A stretch of DNA of 64,000 bases from SXOA01 sp964444865 (lineage in GTDB: Bacteria > Planctomycetota > Planctomycetia > Pirellulales > Pirellulaceae): the NCBI GenBank assembly GCA_964444865.1, contig CAYUJE010000002.1, positions 1-64,000 on the forward strand, in the 5' to 3' direction. How positions within the stretch are numbered: the first letter of the stretch is position 1; each line of letters starts with the position of its first letter. Of this stretch, positions 7,321-15,500 are shown piece after piece. The notes under the pieces are model-generated. The model saw only the letters and a list, made by a program, of their open reading frames with translations, was not told the DNA's origin and did no database searches. A program made the translations under genes and the position numbers.

Positions 7321-8574
7321 ATGTCGTATCCCGCCTCCATGCATTCCTGGCCGCCGCATCTGCCGCGGCTTTATCCGCAGCTTTCGGCTGCGCAGATTTC
7401 GCAGTTTCTGGACTATCCCGAATACCAGCGGCTCTGCAATGTGCCGCTAATTACCATCCTGCCGTTCGCGTCGCAGAACAGTCAGCCCCACGATTTGCAT
7501 CTGGGGGTGGGGCTTTCCAAGCTGATGGTTCGAGATTTGATGCTGGTGCGGAACCTCAGCACGCGGGGTCCGGAGGATTCGCCGGAAGCGCTGCTGGAAA
7601 GCGTGCCCTTGCTACGCGAGGAGAAGGATCGGACCGTGTTTGTCGGCGGCGAAACTTATGCCGCCAACGGCACCTACCGCGTGGAATTGCAATTCTATTC
7701 CCCCGCGAGAAAAGACCCCTTCGCTGCCGTGGTGCATGAAAGCGATTTCGCCACTTTTTTGCTCCGGCTCGCAGAAACGATCGCCCGGACCTGCCTGGGG
7801 GAAGTGACCGATGCCACGCGTCAGATGTGGCGGTTCGGCCGTCCGTCCAGTGCCGCGGCACTAGCTCGGCTAGGGGAAATCTGCGTCAGCCAGAATCGGC
7901 AGGAAGATTCCCGAGGCCGGCTCGCCTGGGACCTTTACCAGCGTGAACCGAACCTGGTGGTCGCCCTCAATGAACTCGATGACGGCCTGCCGAATATCAA
8001 GCCGGTCTATTTAGAGGGACTGCGCCGCGATCCTTACAACGCCCAGCTTTGTTTTCTGCTTTTTTTGGCTTACTGGGAATCGCGCGGCCCGCAGCCGGAG
8101 GCCGTGCAGTTTTGCCGGCGGGCGATTGAGTTGGCACCCGGGCACGGCAAGGCCCACATGTGTGCCCCGCACGCCGCGGACAAAGGGGTGAACATGCTGC
8201 TGCACTCCGATTTGGGCTACCGCCTGCTGCCGGGGAATACGTTTGCAATCAACAACTACATCTTGAACTTGATGGAAAGCAATGCGCCGCCCGAGCAAAT
8301 CATGCTGCTGGCGGAAGAGGGGATCAAGACGGACCCGCAAGATCCGGGAAATTACGACCGGATGATCGAAGTCTTTCTCGACCTCAAGGATTACGGCCGG
8401 GCACTCTCCATCGCCGAAAGGCTGCTGAAGCTCTTTGAGCCGCGGATGAGCCAGCGAACGCTGGAGTGTCTGATGCAAAATCCCAAGCGGGCGGAGAAAA
8501 TCCGCAGCGGGCAGTTCCAGCCATCTGAGGAAGTCCGCGGCCTCATCGAGCAATTGCGGCAAAAGCTGGCGTAG
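7321..8574 (+). CDS. Tetratricopeptide-like hypothetical protein, 417 aa
   Basis: ATG 7321 is chosen because the open frame upstream of it runs through the palindrome and is unlikely to be coding; TATCAT lies 9 bases before the ATG and there is no Shine-Dalgarno. The first 160 residues contain a mixed alpha/beta domain (VPLITILPFASQNSQ, then KDRTVFVGGETYAANGTYRV) that resembles the FlgO/TolB-N type of adenylate-cyclase-associated domain seen next to TPRs. The second half is helical, with TPR-like pairs such as EAVQFCRRAIELAPGHGKAH and DYGRALSIAERLLKLFEP. No signal peptide is present. Function unknown. Confidence 0.65.
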   Translation: MSYPASMHSWPPHLPRLYPQLSAAQISQFLDYPEYQRLCNVPLITILPFASQNSQPHDLHLGVGLSKLMVRDLMLVRNLSTRGPEDSPEALLESVPLLREEKDRTVFVGGETYAANGTYRVELQFYSPARKDPFAAVVHESDFATFLLRLAETIARTCLGEVTDATRQMWRFGRPSSAAALARLGEICVSQNRQEDSRGRLAWDLYQREPNLVVALNELDDGLPNIKPVYLEGLRRDPYNAQLCFLLFLAYWESRGPQPEAVQFCRRAIELAPGHGKAHMCAPHAADKGVNMLLHSDLGYRLLPGNTFAINNYILNLMESNAPPEQIMLLAEEGIKTDPQDPGNYDRMIEVFLDLKDYGRALSIAERLLKLFEPRMSQRTLECLMQNPKRAEKIRSGQFQPSEEVRGLIEQLRQKLA

Positions 8575-8581
8575 AAATAGA

Positions 8582-8681
8582 CCGGCGAGCGGCCTGCGTA
8601 AGCTGGCCGGTCACGCAGGATCGTCAAAATGACTTTTTGGCGTGACGACTTACAGGCCAGCTTACGCAGGCCGCTCGCCGG
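8582..8681. repeat. Large compound palindrome between convergent genes
   Basis: Perfect 27-bp arms (8582-8608 and 8655-8681, outer sequence CCGGCGAGCGGCCTGCGTAA) enclose a second perfect 7-bp stem (GTCACGC/GCGTGAC at 8610-8616 and 8640-8646). The whole 100-bp unit could fold as one long hairpin and sits exactly between two gene ends, where it probably stops transcription from both sides. The outer arm is shared with the hairpin at 218-250. Confidence 0.85.
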
Positions 8682-8712
8682 GAAGAATCGCGCCGATGAG
8701 AAATCCGTCCGC

Positions 8713-9216
8713 TTACGCCAGCGGAATCTTGATCCCCTGAATGGCTTCCGCCACTCGCGCCATCTTGGGGGCGGCGGGAACCGTTTGAGCCGCGGCTTGT
8801 ACATGCCGGATGCGAGTCTGCACCAAGTGCGGCATCCAGAGGGCCTTGCCGACCAATTCAATCAGCACTTCGGGGTCGAACGGCTTGCGGAGGTAATAGG
8901 CTCCCCCCGCTTCGTGACTGCGGCGGACGATGTCCGGGATTTGAGCGCTCGACATGAACATGACTGGCACTTCTTCCATACCCAACTCGCGGCGCAACTC
9001 GCGGCACAGGGCCAGCCCGCTTTCTCCTCCAAGATTCACATCGCAAATAATCAGGTCCAGGGGGAGAGTGCGAACCCCTTTCAACGCCGCCTCCCGGTCG
9101 CGGGCGCAGTGGCATTCGTATCCCGACATATTCAGCACAGCCGCAATGCCGGTGAGCGTGATGGCGTCGTCGTCAATGATCAGAATGACGGCGGGTTCCT
9201 GGGGGGTGGAACTCAT
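8713..9216 (-). CDS. Single-domain response regulator (receiver domain)
   Basis: A 167-residue protein from ATG 9216; a longer open frame to 9300 has no support. The receiver signature is complete: the acidic cluster in LIIDDD, the phospho-acceptor Asp in LIICDVNLGGESG, the Ser/Thr switch in VMFMSSA and the conserved Lys in YLRKPFD. No DNA-binding or enzymatic output domain follows, only about 35 residues with an Ala/Pro-rich stretch. It probably signals by protein-protein contact, as CheY-like or phosphorelay proteins do. No partner histidine kinase lies nearby, so its pathway cannot be stated. Confidence 0.9.
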   Translation of the reverse strand: MSSTPQEPAVILIIDDDAITLTGIAAVLNMSGYECHCARDREAALKGVRTLPLDLIICDVNLGGESGLALCRELRRELGMEEVPVMFMSSAQIPDIVRRSHEAGGAYYLRKPFDPEVLIELVGKALWMPHLVQTRIRHVQAAAQTVPAAPKMARVAEAIQGIKIPLA

Positions 9217-9439
9217 ACGGGCAACAGCTCCAGTGGTAGGCGTCGGTAAGCGGGCGTCACATTCTCTTTTTCGGTTGAGAGTTCTTGGGGGCCGCAGCAA
9301 AGTTTCGCTGAACTGCCTGTCGGGAAGTTTCGGAACATTCCGAATAGGCGCTGCGACCCGAAGCAGCTTCGGCGGGGTTAAATTCCCGTTGCTTCGTAGA
9401 CCGGCACATGCACATTACCCAGCAATCGGCCCTAAATCG

Positions 9440-9467
9440 TTGACGGCAAGCGAGTTAGCACTACAAC
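9440..9467 (+). promoter_or_regulatory. Candidate sigma-70 promoter
   Basis: TTGACG at 9440-9445 and TACAAC at 9462-9467 are separated by 16 bases, in an otherwise empty 320-bp region between divergent genes. This would give a leader of roughly 60 bases for the secreted Gly-rich protein gene starting at 9537. The rest of 9217-9536 shows nothing else that I can support. Confidence 0.4.
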
Positions 9468-9536
9468 CGCCAATGTTTCAGCGAGGAAGGCCATTCGGTC
9501 CACTTTCCCTACTTTCCCGTGTCCAGGAGTTCGCAC

Positions 9537-10289
9537 ATGTCTCGCCTTTCAGTTTTTGCTCTGACCGCCGTTGTGGCTGGCCTTGTTTTGACGACCTCTC
9601 TTTCCGCCCAGGGACGCCGCGGTGGCGGCTTTGGCGGAGGCCGCGGCGGCATGAGCCCGCTGATGCTCGTCGCCAACGAAGCCGTTCAGAAGGAAATCAG
9701 CATTACCGATGAGCAAAAGGCCAAATTGACGGCTCTGCGGGAAGAATTCACCAAGGACCAGCAGGAAGCCCGCGGCTCCGCCCCCGGCAATTTTCAAGAC
9801 CTCACCCAAGAAGAGCGGGCCAAGTTGTTCGAGCAGTTTGCGGCTACTGCCAAGAAGCTCAACGACAAATACCTTCCCAAGCTGAAGGAAACGCTCAAGC
9901 CCGAGCAGTTCGAACGGGTGCAGCAAATCGCCTACCAGGCTGCCGGCCCAGGCGCCTTCAGCAATGACGACGTCGTCAAGGCTCTCGAACTCACCAAGGA
10001 ACAGCAGGAAAAGATTGCCACCGTCAACAAGGATTTTCAAGCCAAGATGCAGGGCCTGTTCACCGGCGGCGGTGCTGGCGGCCCCGAAGCCTTCACTAAG
10101 CTCCGCGACGAACAGAGCGCCGAACTGGCCAAGGTACTGACCAAGGAGCAAACGGAAAAGTGGACCGCCCTCAAAGGTAAGGCCTTCGACCTCACCGCCC
10201 TCCAAGGGGGCCGTGGCGGACCCGGTGGTGCTGGCGGTCGCCCCGGCGGTCGTCCCGGCGCCAAGGGTGGCGAAAAGAAGGTTGACTAA
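9537..10289 (+). CDS. Secreted Gly-rich helical protein, 250 aa
   Basis: ATG 9537 has AGGAG seven bases upstream and starts a clear signal peptide (MSRLSVFALTAVVAGLVLTT, cleaved near LSAQ). The mature protein opens with a GRRGGGFGGGRGG stretch, then has helical segments built on the pattern I-T-D-E-Q-K-A-K-L and L-T-K-E-Q-Q-E-K-I, and ends in a Gly/Arg/Pro tail. The repeated L-T-x-E-Q helices recall periplasmic Spy/CpxP (LTXXQ) proteins and many planctomycete exported proteins, but similarity to a characterised chaperone is only suggestive. It is followed by a PQQ-like propeller gene with a repeat between them. Confidence 0.7.
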   Translation: MSRLSVFALTAVVAGLVLTTSLSAQGRRGGGFGGGRGGMSPLMLVANEAVQKEISITDEQKAKLTALREEFTKDQQEARGSAPGNFQDLTQEERAKLFEQFAATAKKLNDKYLPKLKETLKPEQFERVQQIAYQAAGPGAFSNDDVVKALELTKEQQEKIATVNKDFQAKMQGLFTGGGAGGPEAFTKLRDEQSAELAKVLTKEQTEKWTALKGKAFDLTALQGGRGGPGGAGGRPGGRPGAKGGEKKVD

Positions 10290-10374
10290 ATCGTAAGAAT
10301 TAAAAGCCGAATCCACCGCCGCGATCTTCCGCGTGGCGGTGGCCGGTAAAGAAATAATCTTTCCAAGCCAAACA

Positions 10375-10515
10375 AATCTCACACAGAGGCACAGAGGAAC
10401 AGAGGAACAGAGGCTGATTGGTAGCCGCGTGATAATCAATTCTCTTATCATTTCGCCGTCCATCATTTTGCCATTTTCTCCTCCTCTCTGTGCCTTTGTG
10501 CCTCCGTGTGAGATT
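10375..10515. repeat. CACAGAGGCACAGAGG-type inverted repeat
   Basis: The left side (AATCTCACACAGAGGCACAG onward, with an extra tandem GGAACAGA) is the imperfect complement of the right side, which ends CCTCCGTGTGAGATT. About 80 bases of A+T-rich DNA lie between them. The same purine-rich motif recurs at 16652-16732. No open frame is convincing inside it. Confidence 0.7.
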
Positions 10516-10562
10516 CCTACGCCCATAACTTCGCATTATCGATGCTCCAAGGAAACCGTCCC

Positions 10563-11930
10563 ATGCGTCTCCGTCCACTGGCCGTCACTGCATTACTTGT
10601 GCTTTCCGCATTCACTGCCCAAGCAGCGGATTGGTCCCGCTTCCGCGGGCCGGGGGGGAATGCCTTTAGCGACGAAAAAGGACTTCCCTCGAAGTGGTCC
10701 GATTCGGCGGAGGACGGCCTCGTTTGGAAAGTCGGCTTGCCAGGTGCCGGCGCGTCGTCGCCGGTCATTTCCGGAGACAAGATTTTTGTCACCTGTTTCA
10801 AGGGAGAACTGCCGGCTTTGGAGCGGATTCTGGTCTGCGCCAGCCGCAAGGATGGCAAGATTCTCTGGCAGAAGAGCGTCAAGGCGAATGCCAACGAGGA
10901 TCGCCCCAACGGCATGCTGATGACCCACGGATATTCCTCCAGCACACCCGCGACCGACGGCGAAGGGGTCTATGTGCTCTATGGCAAGTCTGGGGTGTAC
11001 GCCTATGACATGGAGGGGAATGAGCTCTGGCACAAGGACGTCGGGAATGGCTCGGCGCCGATGGGTTGGGGCTCGGCGTGCAGCCCGATTCTGTACAAGA
11101 ATCTGGTCATCGTGAATGCGGCGGCTGAATCGAAGACCCTGTTTGCCTTCGACAAGAAAACCGGCAAGGAAGTTTGGAAAAACCCGGCTGACAGCCTGCA
11201 AGGCTGTTGGGGAACGCCGATTCTGGTGGATGCCCCTGGGGGAAAACAGGAACTAGTCCTGTCCGTTGCCGGCGAGGTTTGGGGCTTTGACCCCGCCACC
11301 GGCACTTTCCTGTGGTACTGCGAAGGTGCCAACACCAACGCCCTTTGCACCAGCGCCGTGGCCAAGGATGGCATCGTTTACGTCATCGGCGGTTCCGCCG
11401 GCAGCAGCGGAAATGCGATTGCCATCAAGACTGGCGGCAAGGACGACGTTTCCAAAACGCACTTGCTTTGGACCAAGAATTTGGGTTCGTATGTGACCTC
11501 TCCCGTGGTTGTGGGAGATCACTTGTTCTGGGTGAGCGATGCCGGCATCGCCCGTTGCCTCAAGCTCAAAGATGGTGAACTGGTGACCGAGAAGAGATTG
11601 GCCAGCGGCACCGCGGGCGCACCAGGACGTGGTGCTCCTCCTGCCGGCGCTCCTCCTGCCGGTGGCGGTTTTGGTGGCGGCGGCAGAGGCCGGGGCGGCA
11701 TGGGGGGCGGCGGAAAGGACTACTATGCTTCCGTCGTAGCCGGCGATGGCAAGCTCTATGCGGTTTCTCGCAGCAAGGGAACGCTCGTCATTTCCGCCGA
11801 CGAGAAGCTGGACGTGCTCTCCACGAACAAAATGGACGACACCAGCGTCTTCAACGCCGGCCCCGCCATCCAGGACGGCCAGATTTACCTCCGGTCGGAC
11901 AAGTTCCTGTACTGCATCGGCAAGAAGTAG
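10563..11930 (+). CDS. Secreted PQQ-like beta-propeller protein
   Basis: A 455-residue protein with a signal peptide (MRLRPLAVTALLVLSAFTAQ, cleaved after AQA). The mature start DWSRFRGPGGNAFSDEKGLP is a hallmark of the large planctomycete family of exported PQQ-like propellers. Blades show the W-x-x motifs after DGKILWQ, KEVWKNP and TGTFLWYC, as in BamB-type eight-bladed propellers. A Gly/Pro-rich insertion (around residues 350-385) interrupts the last blades. No quinoprotein dehydrogenase catalytic residues are evident, so it is more likely a binding or scaffold protein than an enzyme. A strong hairpin follows the stop codon. Confidence 0.78.
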   Translation: MRLRPLAVTALLVLSAFTAQAADWSRFRGPGGNAFSDEKGLPSKWSDSAEDGLVWKVGLPGAGASSPVISGDKIFVTCFKGELPALERILVCASRKDGKILWQKSVKANANEDRPNGMLMTHGYSSSTPATDGEGVYVLYGKSGVYAYDMEGNELWHKDVGNGSAPMGWGSACSPILYKNLVIVNAAAESKTLFAFDKKTGKEVWKNPADSLQGCWGTPILVDAPGGKQELVLSVAGEVWGFDPATGTFLWYCEGANTNALCTSAVAKDGIVYVIGGSAGSSGNAIAIKTGGKDDVSKTHLLWTKNLGSYVTSPVVVGDHLFWVSDAGIARCLKLKDGELVTEKRLASGTAGAPGRGAPPAGAPPAGGGFGGGGRGRGGMGGGGKDYYASVVAGDGKLYAVSRSKGTLVISADEKLDVLSTNKMDDTSVFNAGPAIQDGQIYLRSDKFLYCIGKK

Positions 11931-11953
11931 TCGGCATTGCGGAAACAGTAGCA

Positions 11954-11981
11954 TTGTTCCCACGAACTTTCGTGGGAACAA
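11954..11981. terminator. GTTCCCACG...CGTGGGAAC hairpin
   Basis: Perfect 12-bp arms (TTGTTCCCACGA and its complement) with a 4-base loop, placed between two convergent genes. The same palindrome core appears at 56763-56785 and 62587-62619, so it is a dispersed element that probably doubles as a terminator here. Confidence 0.7.
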
Positions 11982-11984
11982 ACT

Positions 11985-12278
11985 CTAGGGCCCAGGCGGA
12001 TTTCTCTGGGAATTGGGGAAGGGCGAGGAAGGGATAGACTGGCCCGTGAAGTAGGGGGGCATCGTGACGGTGCTGACCTCACCCCGTTCTCCGGGGTTAA
12101 TGCGGCAGCCGATCTGCTGCAGAATCCCTTCGTACATCTTCATTTGCCGCACTGCTTGCTTGAAAGATAACTGGTGATTTCCCTGAACGGTGATCTGTGC
12201 CCGGTGGTCCAAAAACCAGCCGATCGCCAAGCCCACGACCATGGTGACCAGCAGTTGTTCGCGCAGGGAGAATTTCAT
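11985..12278 (-). CDS. Small single-pass membrane protein, 97 aa
   Basis: It begins MKFSLREQLLVTMVVGLAIG, continues through WFLDHRAQI and then has a soluble domain with a helical stretch (SFKQAVRQMKMYEGILQQIG) and a Pro/Ser-rich tail. The opening M-[KR]-F-S-L-R-E-x-L-L followed by one membrane helix and a W-x-x-D/R is a recurring pattern in planctomycete hypothetical proteins of unknown function. ATG 12278 is preferred over the GTG at 12284, with AAGGTG upstream. It is convergent with the propeller gene. Confidence 0.55.
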   Translation of the reverse strand: MKFSLREQLLVTMVVGLAIGWFLDHRAQITVQGNHQLSFKQAVRQMKMYEGILQQIGCRINPGERGEVSTVTMPPYFTGQSIPSSPFPNSQRNPPGP

Positions 12279-12431
12279 AGCCACGCACCTTGAGAAGGAA
12301 TTGTCTCACGACTCCCCCAATTGTAATCATTCGCGAAAGGCTTTTGCGGGGGTTACCGGGAAACGACCGAAGGACCGGATAGTAAGCGGCGAAACGAACT
12401 CGCGGACTGCTTATCCAGCCTTACGGCGCGG

Positions 12432-12689
12432 ATGCGAAAACCCAACCTGACACCAGGTGAGATGGATGCTCTAATTGCCAAGCAGGAAGCACTTCATGTT
12501 GAATATGAGCCGGAGTTGGCAGTGCTGCTGGGGGAATTTCCCGGCTTAAAAGACACCTTATCAACCGGTCCACGGCAACGGGCCAGTTCGCAGCCGGTCC
12601 CCGCAAAAACAGCCCGCCATGCATTCCAGCAGGGAGCAAAAACGGCGAGAATTCCTGAGAGGTGGCTGAGCTACGGCAGTCGCTCTTGA
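12432..12689 (+). CDS. Doubtful small ORF, 85 aa
   Basis: An open frame in an otherwise empty 448-bp stretch (12279-12726). The first 43 residues (MRKPNLTPGEMDALIAKQEA and onward to GLKDTL) look protein-like, with helix-forming and acidic residues. The remainder is Gln/Ala/Arg-rich and unconvincing. No Shine-Dalgarno is visible. It may be a decayed gene or non-coding. Nothing else in the stretch can be supported; a tRNA-Ser-like string near its end was considered and rejected. Confidence 0.25.
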   Translation: MRKPNLTPGEMDALIAKQEALHVEYEPELAVLLGEFPGLKDTLSTGPRQRASSQPVPAKTARHAFQQGAKTARIPERWLSYGSRS

Positions 12690-12726
12690 ATCGATCGAGA
12701 TGGTGCCGCTGGCATCGGGATAAATC

Positions 12727-13767
12727 ATGCGCGTGTTTGTGTACGAAGCGATCACCTCCGGCGCGGCGCTGGCTCCGGGTGCGGACCTGGCTGCCAGCGA
12801 AGGGCTTCTGGCCGAAGGGCTGGCGATGGTGCGTGCCGTGACCGAGGACTTTGCGGCCCTGGAAGGGGTCGAAGTCTGGGGACTGCGGGACTCAAGGCTT
12901 GCGGATTATTCGCTGCCGCGGCGAGAAATCGTGGTGGCTTCGACTGCGGAGGAACGGAGGGACTTTGTCCGCCTGGCGGGAAAGTGTGAATGGACGCTGA
13001 TCATCGCTCCCGAACTTGACGGGATGCTGGCCAAACGGGTGAACTGGCTGCGGGAAACGAATACGAGGCTGTTAACTCCCGCGGGCGAATTCCTGGCGAT
13101 TGCCTCTTCCAAGAATGGGACGGCAGAGCACCTGCGCGCGTGTGGTGTTCCGACTCCGGCGACTCCAACCGAGCCTTATCATTTTCCTCTGGTCCTCAAG
13201 CGGGACGACGGCGCGGGAAGCTTGGCGATGCGACTCATGCACAACCAGGAAGAATGGGAAACTGTCTCCTCTTCCATTCCTCTTCCCTCTGCGGCCTTTC
13301 CGCAACGGCGCAGGGATCGCGGAGCAGAAGAAGAATATCGCTTGGAGCAGTTCTGCCCTGGGCTTCCTGTGAGCGTGGCCCTCCTGTGCGGTCCGGCGGG
13401 AAATGTGCCCCTTCAACCCTGTGAGCAAAGGCTGGAACCGGACACGTTGGCCTACCTGGGTGGCAGCACGCCCCTGCCGCAGGACCTGGAAAAACGGGCC
13501 CAATCGCTGGCTTTGGCCGCCATTGGGGCCATGCCTCCGACGGTCGGCTATGTAGGCGTGGACCTGGTTTTGGGGGAAACCGTGGACGGCAGCCGGGATG
13601 TTGTGATTGAGATCAACCCACGGCTGACGACGTCCTACGTGGGACTGCGACGCGCCTGCCGGCAGAATTTGGCTCAGGCGATGTTGGATGTGGCGAACGG
13701 GGGGCGGGTGGAATTGAGCTTCCGGAAGGAAAGAGTAGAATTTCGGGCGGATGGATATAGTATGTAG
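12727..13767 (+). CDS. ATP-grasp ligase, MfnD-like (methylofuran biosynthesis)
   Basis: A 346-residue ATP-grasp protein. The N-terminal part (MRVFVYEAITSGA) is a pre-ATP-grasp domain. FPLVLKRDDGAGSLAMRL is the nucleotide-binding segment, and DLVLGE with VIEINPRLTTSYVGLRRA holds the Mg-binding acidic residues. In methanogens MfnD ligates glutamate to tyramine during methanofuran synthesis; in C1-metabolising bacteria a similar protein is expected to build the glutamyl chain on the tyrosine of methylofuran. The assignment leans on position: it leads a run with MfnF- and MfnE-like genes. The 346 residues include an insertion (PLPSAAFPQRRRDRGAEEE) not typical of methanogen MfnD. Confidence 0.7.
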   Translation: MRVFVYEAITSGAALAPGADLAASEGLLAEGLAMVRAVTEDFAALEGVEVWGLRDSRLADYSLPRREIVVASTAEERRDFVRLAGKCEWTLIIAPELDGMLAKRVNWLRETNTRLLTPAGEFLAIASSKNGTAEHLRACGVPTPATPTEPYHFPLVLKRDDGAGSLAMRLMHNQEEWETVSSSIPLPSAAFPQRRRDRGAEEEYRLEQFCPGLPVSVALLCGPAGNVPLQPCEQRLEPDTLAYLGGSTPLPQDLEKRAQSLALAAIGAMPPTVGYVGVDLVLGETVDGSRDVVIEINPRLTTSYVGLRRACRQNLAQAMLDVANGGRVELSFRKERVEFRADGYSM

Positions 13768-13836
13768 GATGGCCTTCCAGGCCGTCCAGATTCGCTCGGG
13801 ATGGGCTGGGAAGCCCCGTCCCACGGGAAGGTTTCT
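13768..13836. repeat. Pair of short palindromes between mfnD-like and mfnF-like genes
   Basis: Two hairpins lie in tandem: GGATGGCCT/AGGCCGTCC and GGGATGGGCT/GCCCCGTCCC. The second contains the string GGCTGGGAAGCCCCGTCCCA, a variant of the motif found at 39741-39766 and 63640-63660. They separate the first ligase gene from the overlapping three-gene block, but an AAGG-type ribosome site (GGGAAGG) still precedes the next ATG. Confidence 0.65.
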
Positions 13837-14850
13837 ATGAACTGGCTCGCCTTGGATATCGGTGGCGCAAACTTGAAAGTAGCGGACGGCCGCGGCTTTG
13901 CGGAGTCTTATTCCTTCGCGTTGTGGAAAGATCCCAACGGCCTTTCGCAGCAAGTCCGCACGATCATTTCCGAAGCCCCCAAGGCGGACCACCTGGTCAT
14001 CACGATGACGGGGGAATTGGCCGATTGCTTTGAGAACAAGGCCGCTGGCGTGCGGCACATCTTGCGAATGGTGAACGAAGGGTCCGACAATCGGCACACC
14101 CGCGTTTACCTTGTCGACGGCCGCATGGTCTCTCCGCAGGTGGCGGTCACGTTGCCGCAACTGGTGGCCGCTTCCAACTGGCATGCACTGGCCCGCTTTG
14201 CCGGGCGGTTTGCCAAGTCAGGGGGGGCGTTGTTGATTGACGTCGGTTCCACCACAACCGACATCATTCCGTTGATTGAGGGGGTTCCGGTCGCCCAAGG
14301 AAAGAGCGACACGGAGCGGATGATGCTGGGAGAACTACTCTATACCGGCGTGGAACGAAGTCCAGCCTGTGCCGTTGCCCAGACCGTGCTCTATCGCGGC
14401 CAGCAGTGCCCGGTGGCTCAGGAAGTCTTCGCCACCATGCGGGATGCTTATCTGCTGCTGGCCGGCTTGCCCGAGGATCCCGCCGACCACAACACGGCGG
14501 ACGGACGTCCCGCGACCAAAGCGGCTGCCAAAGTCCGCATCGGCCGCGTGATTGCTGCCGACAGCGACGAAGTGAATCATCGCGACGCCGCCGCCATTGC
14601 CCAGTGTCTGGCAGATGCCCAGGCGTTGCAGCTTGCCGGTGCGATCAGAAAGGTCGTCAGCGCGATGCCTGCCCGTCCCGAGAAAATCATTCTTTCCGGC
14701 CACGGTGATTTTCTGGCGTCGAACGCCCTCCGGGTTGCCAATATCTCCACCAAAACGCATTTTCTGCGGAATGAACTGGGCCCAACGCTCTCCCGCGTTG
14801 GCCCGGCGCACGCCCTTGCCGTTTTGGCCCACGAGGCAACCAACCCATGA
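13837..14850 (+). CDS. MfnF-like protein (H4MPT-linked C1 pathway, hydantoinase-A-like fold)
   Basis: A 337-residue protein from ATG 13837 with GGGAAGG upstream. It starts MNWLALDIGGANLKVADGRG and contains LVITMTGELADCFENKAAGV and LLIDVGSTTTDIIPL, which are the phosphate-binding loops of the ASKHA (hydantoinase A/actin-like) fold and match the family annotated as 'H4MPT-linked C1 transfer pathway protein'. The methanogen homologue MfnF joins the aminomethylfuran diphosphate to glutamyl-tyramine, forming the methanofuran core. Its stop overlaps the next start (ATGA), so the two genes are coupled. Confidence 0.8.
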   Translation: MNWLALDIGGANLKVADGRGFAESYSFALWKDPNGLSQQVRTIISEAPKADHLVITMTGELADCFENKAAGVRHILRMVNEGSDNRHTRVYLVDGRMVSPQVAVTLPQLVAASNWHALARFAGRFAKSGGALLIDVGSTTTDIIPLIEGVPVAQGKSDTERMMLGELLYTGVERSPACAVAQTVLYRGQQCPVAQEVFATMRDAYLLLAGLPEDPADHNTADGRPATKAAAKVRIGRVIAADSDEVNHRDAAAIAQCLADAQALQLAGAIRKVVSAMPARPEKIILSGHGDFLASNALRVANISTKTHFLRNELGPTLSRVGPAHALAVLAHEATNP

Positions 14851-15500
14851 CCACGTCCCCCTTGCGATTAATCAAGGTTGGCGGAAGTCTGCTCCGCAGC
14901 GAGCCGTTGCCTCCAGCCGAGAATACCGCGGAGTTGGGAGATTCGTCAGGGAAGCGAGAAGCGTGCGAGGAGTTTCCCACCGCTTTCCATCGCTGGTTGG
15001 AGCAGCAAACTCCCGCAGTCAATGCTCTGGTTGCTGGAGGGGGTGAATTTGTGGATGTCATTCGCCGGGCGGATGTGTCGCTTCATTTGGGAGAGGAAAC
15101 GGCTCACTGGCTTTGTGTGGATGCACTTTCGGTCACAGCCCAGTTGCTCGGCGCGGTGCTGAGCATGCCGGTCGTCACACGGCGGCAGGAATTGCCAGAA
15201 GAAATCCCCTCGGCTTGTGTTTTTGACCCGGCATCCTTCTTGCACGATTTGGAACACCGCCTGTTTCTGACTCCGCTGCCGCACACCTGGGGGGTGACCA
15301 GCGATTCCATCGCCGCCCGGATTGGCGATTACCTTTTGGCCGGCGAATTGGTGCTGCTCAAGTCGTCTCTTCCGGGGAGCGCCGCAGCAAGCTATGTCGA
15401 CGATTATTTTTCCGTCGCGGCGGCGAACCTGCGCACCATCCGCTGCGTCAACTTCCGGAGTTCCAGCTTTGAGGAGCTACCCTGGGCCCGCCGTTCATGA
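14847..15500 (+). CDS. Amino-acid-kinase family protein, MfnE-like
   Basis: A 217-residue protein with the amino acid kinase fold: LRLIKVGGSLL (phosphate loop), ALVAGGGEFVDVIR (glycine-rich turn) and HTWGVTSDSIAARIGDYLLA (nucleotide and divalent-metal region). Methanogen MfnE phosphorylates aminomethylfuran phosphate to the diphosphate used by MfnF, and the adjacent MfnF-like gene supports the same role here. It overlaps both neighbours by four bases (ATGA at each end). It is shorter than aspartate or glutamate kinases and has no regulatory domain, which also fits MfnE. Confidence 0.8.
   Translation: MTTSPLRLIKVGGSLLRSEPLPPAENTAELGDSSGKREACEEFPTAFHRWLEQQTPAVNALVAGGGEFVDVIRRADVSLHLGEETAHWLCVDALSVTAQLLGAVLSMPVVTRRQELPEEIPSACVFDPASFLHDLEHRLFLTPLPHTWGVTSDSIAARIGDYLLAGELVLLKSSLPGSAAASYVDDYFSVAAANLRTIRCVNFRSSSFEELPWARRS

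Noticed and set aside
12656..12725. tRNA-Ser-like string (GAGAGGTGGCTGAG followed by CTCTTGAA)
   Set aside because: The D-arm-like and anticodon-like strings are present, but the anticodon stem does not pair, there is no T-loop GTTCGAATC and no acceptor closure. At best a decayed fragment.
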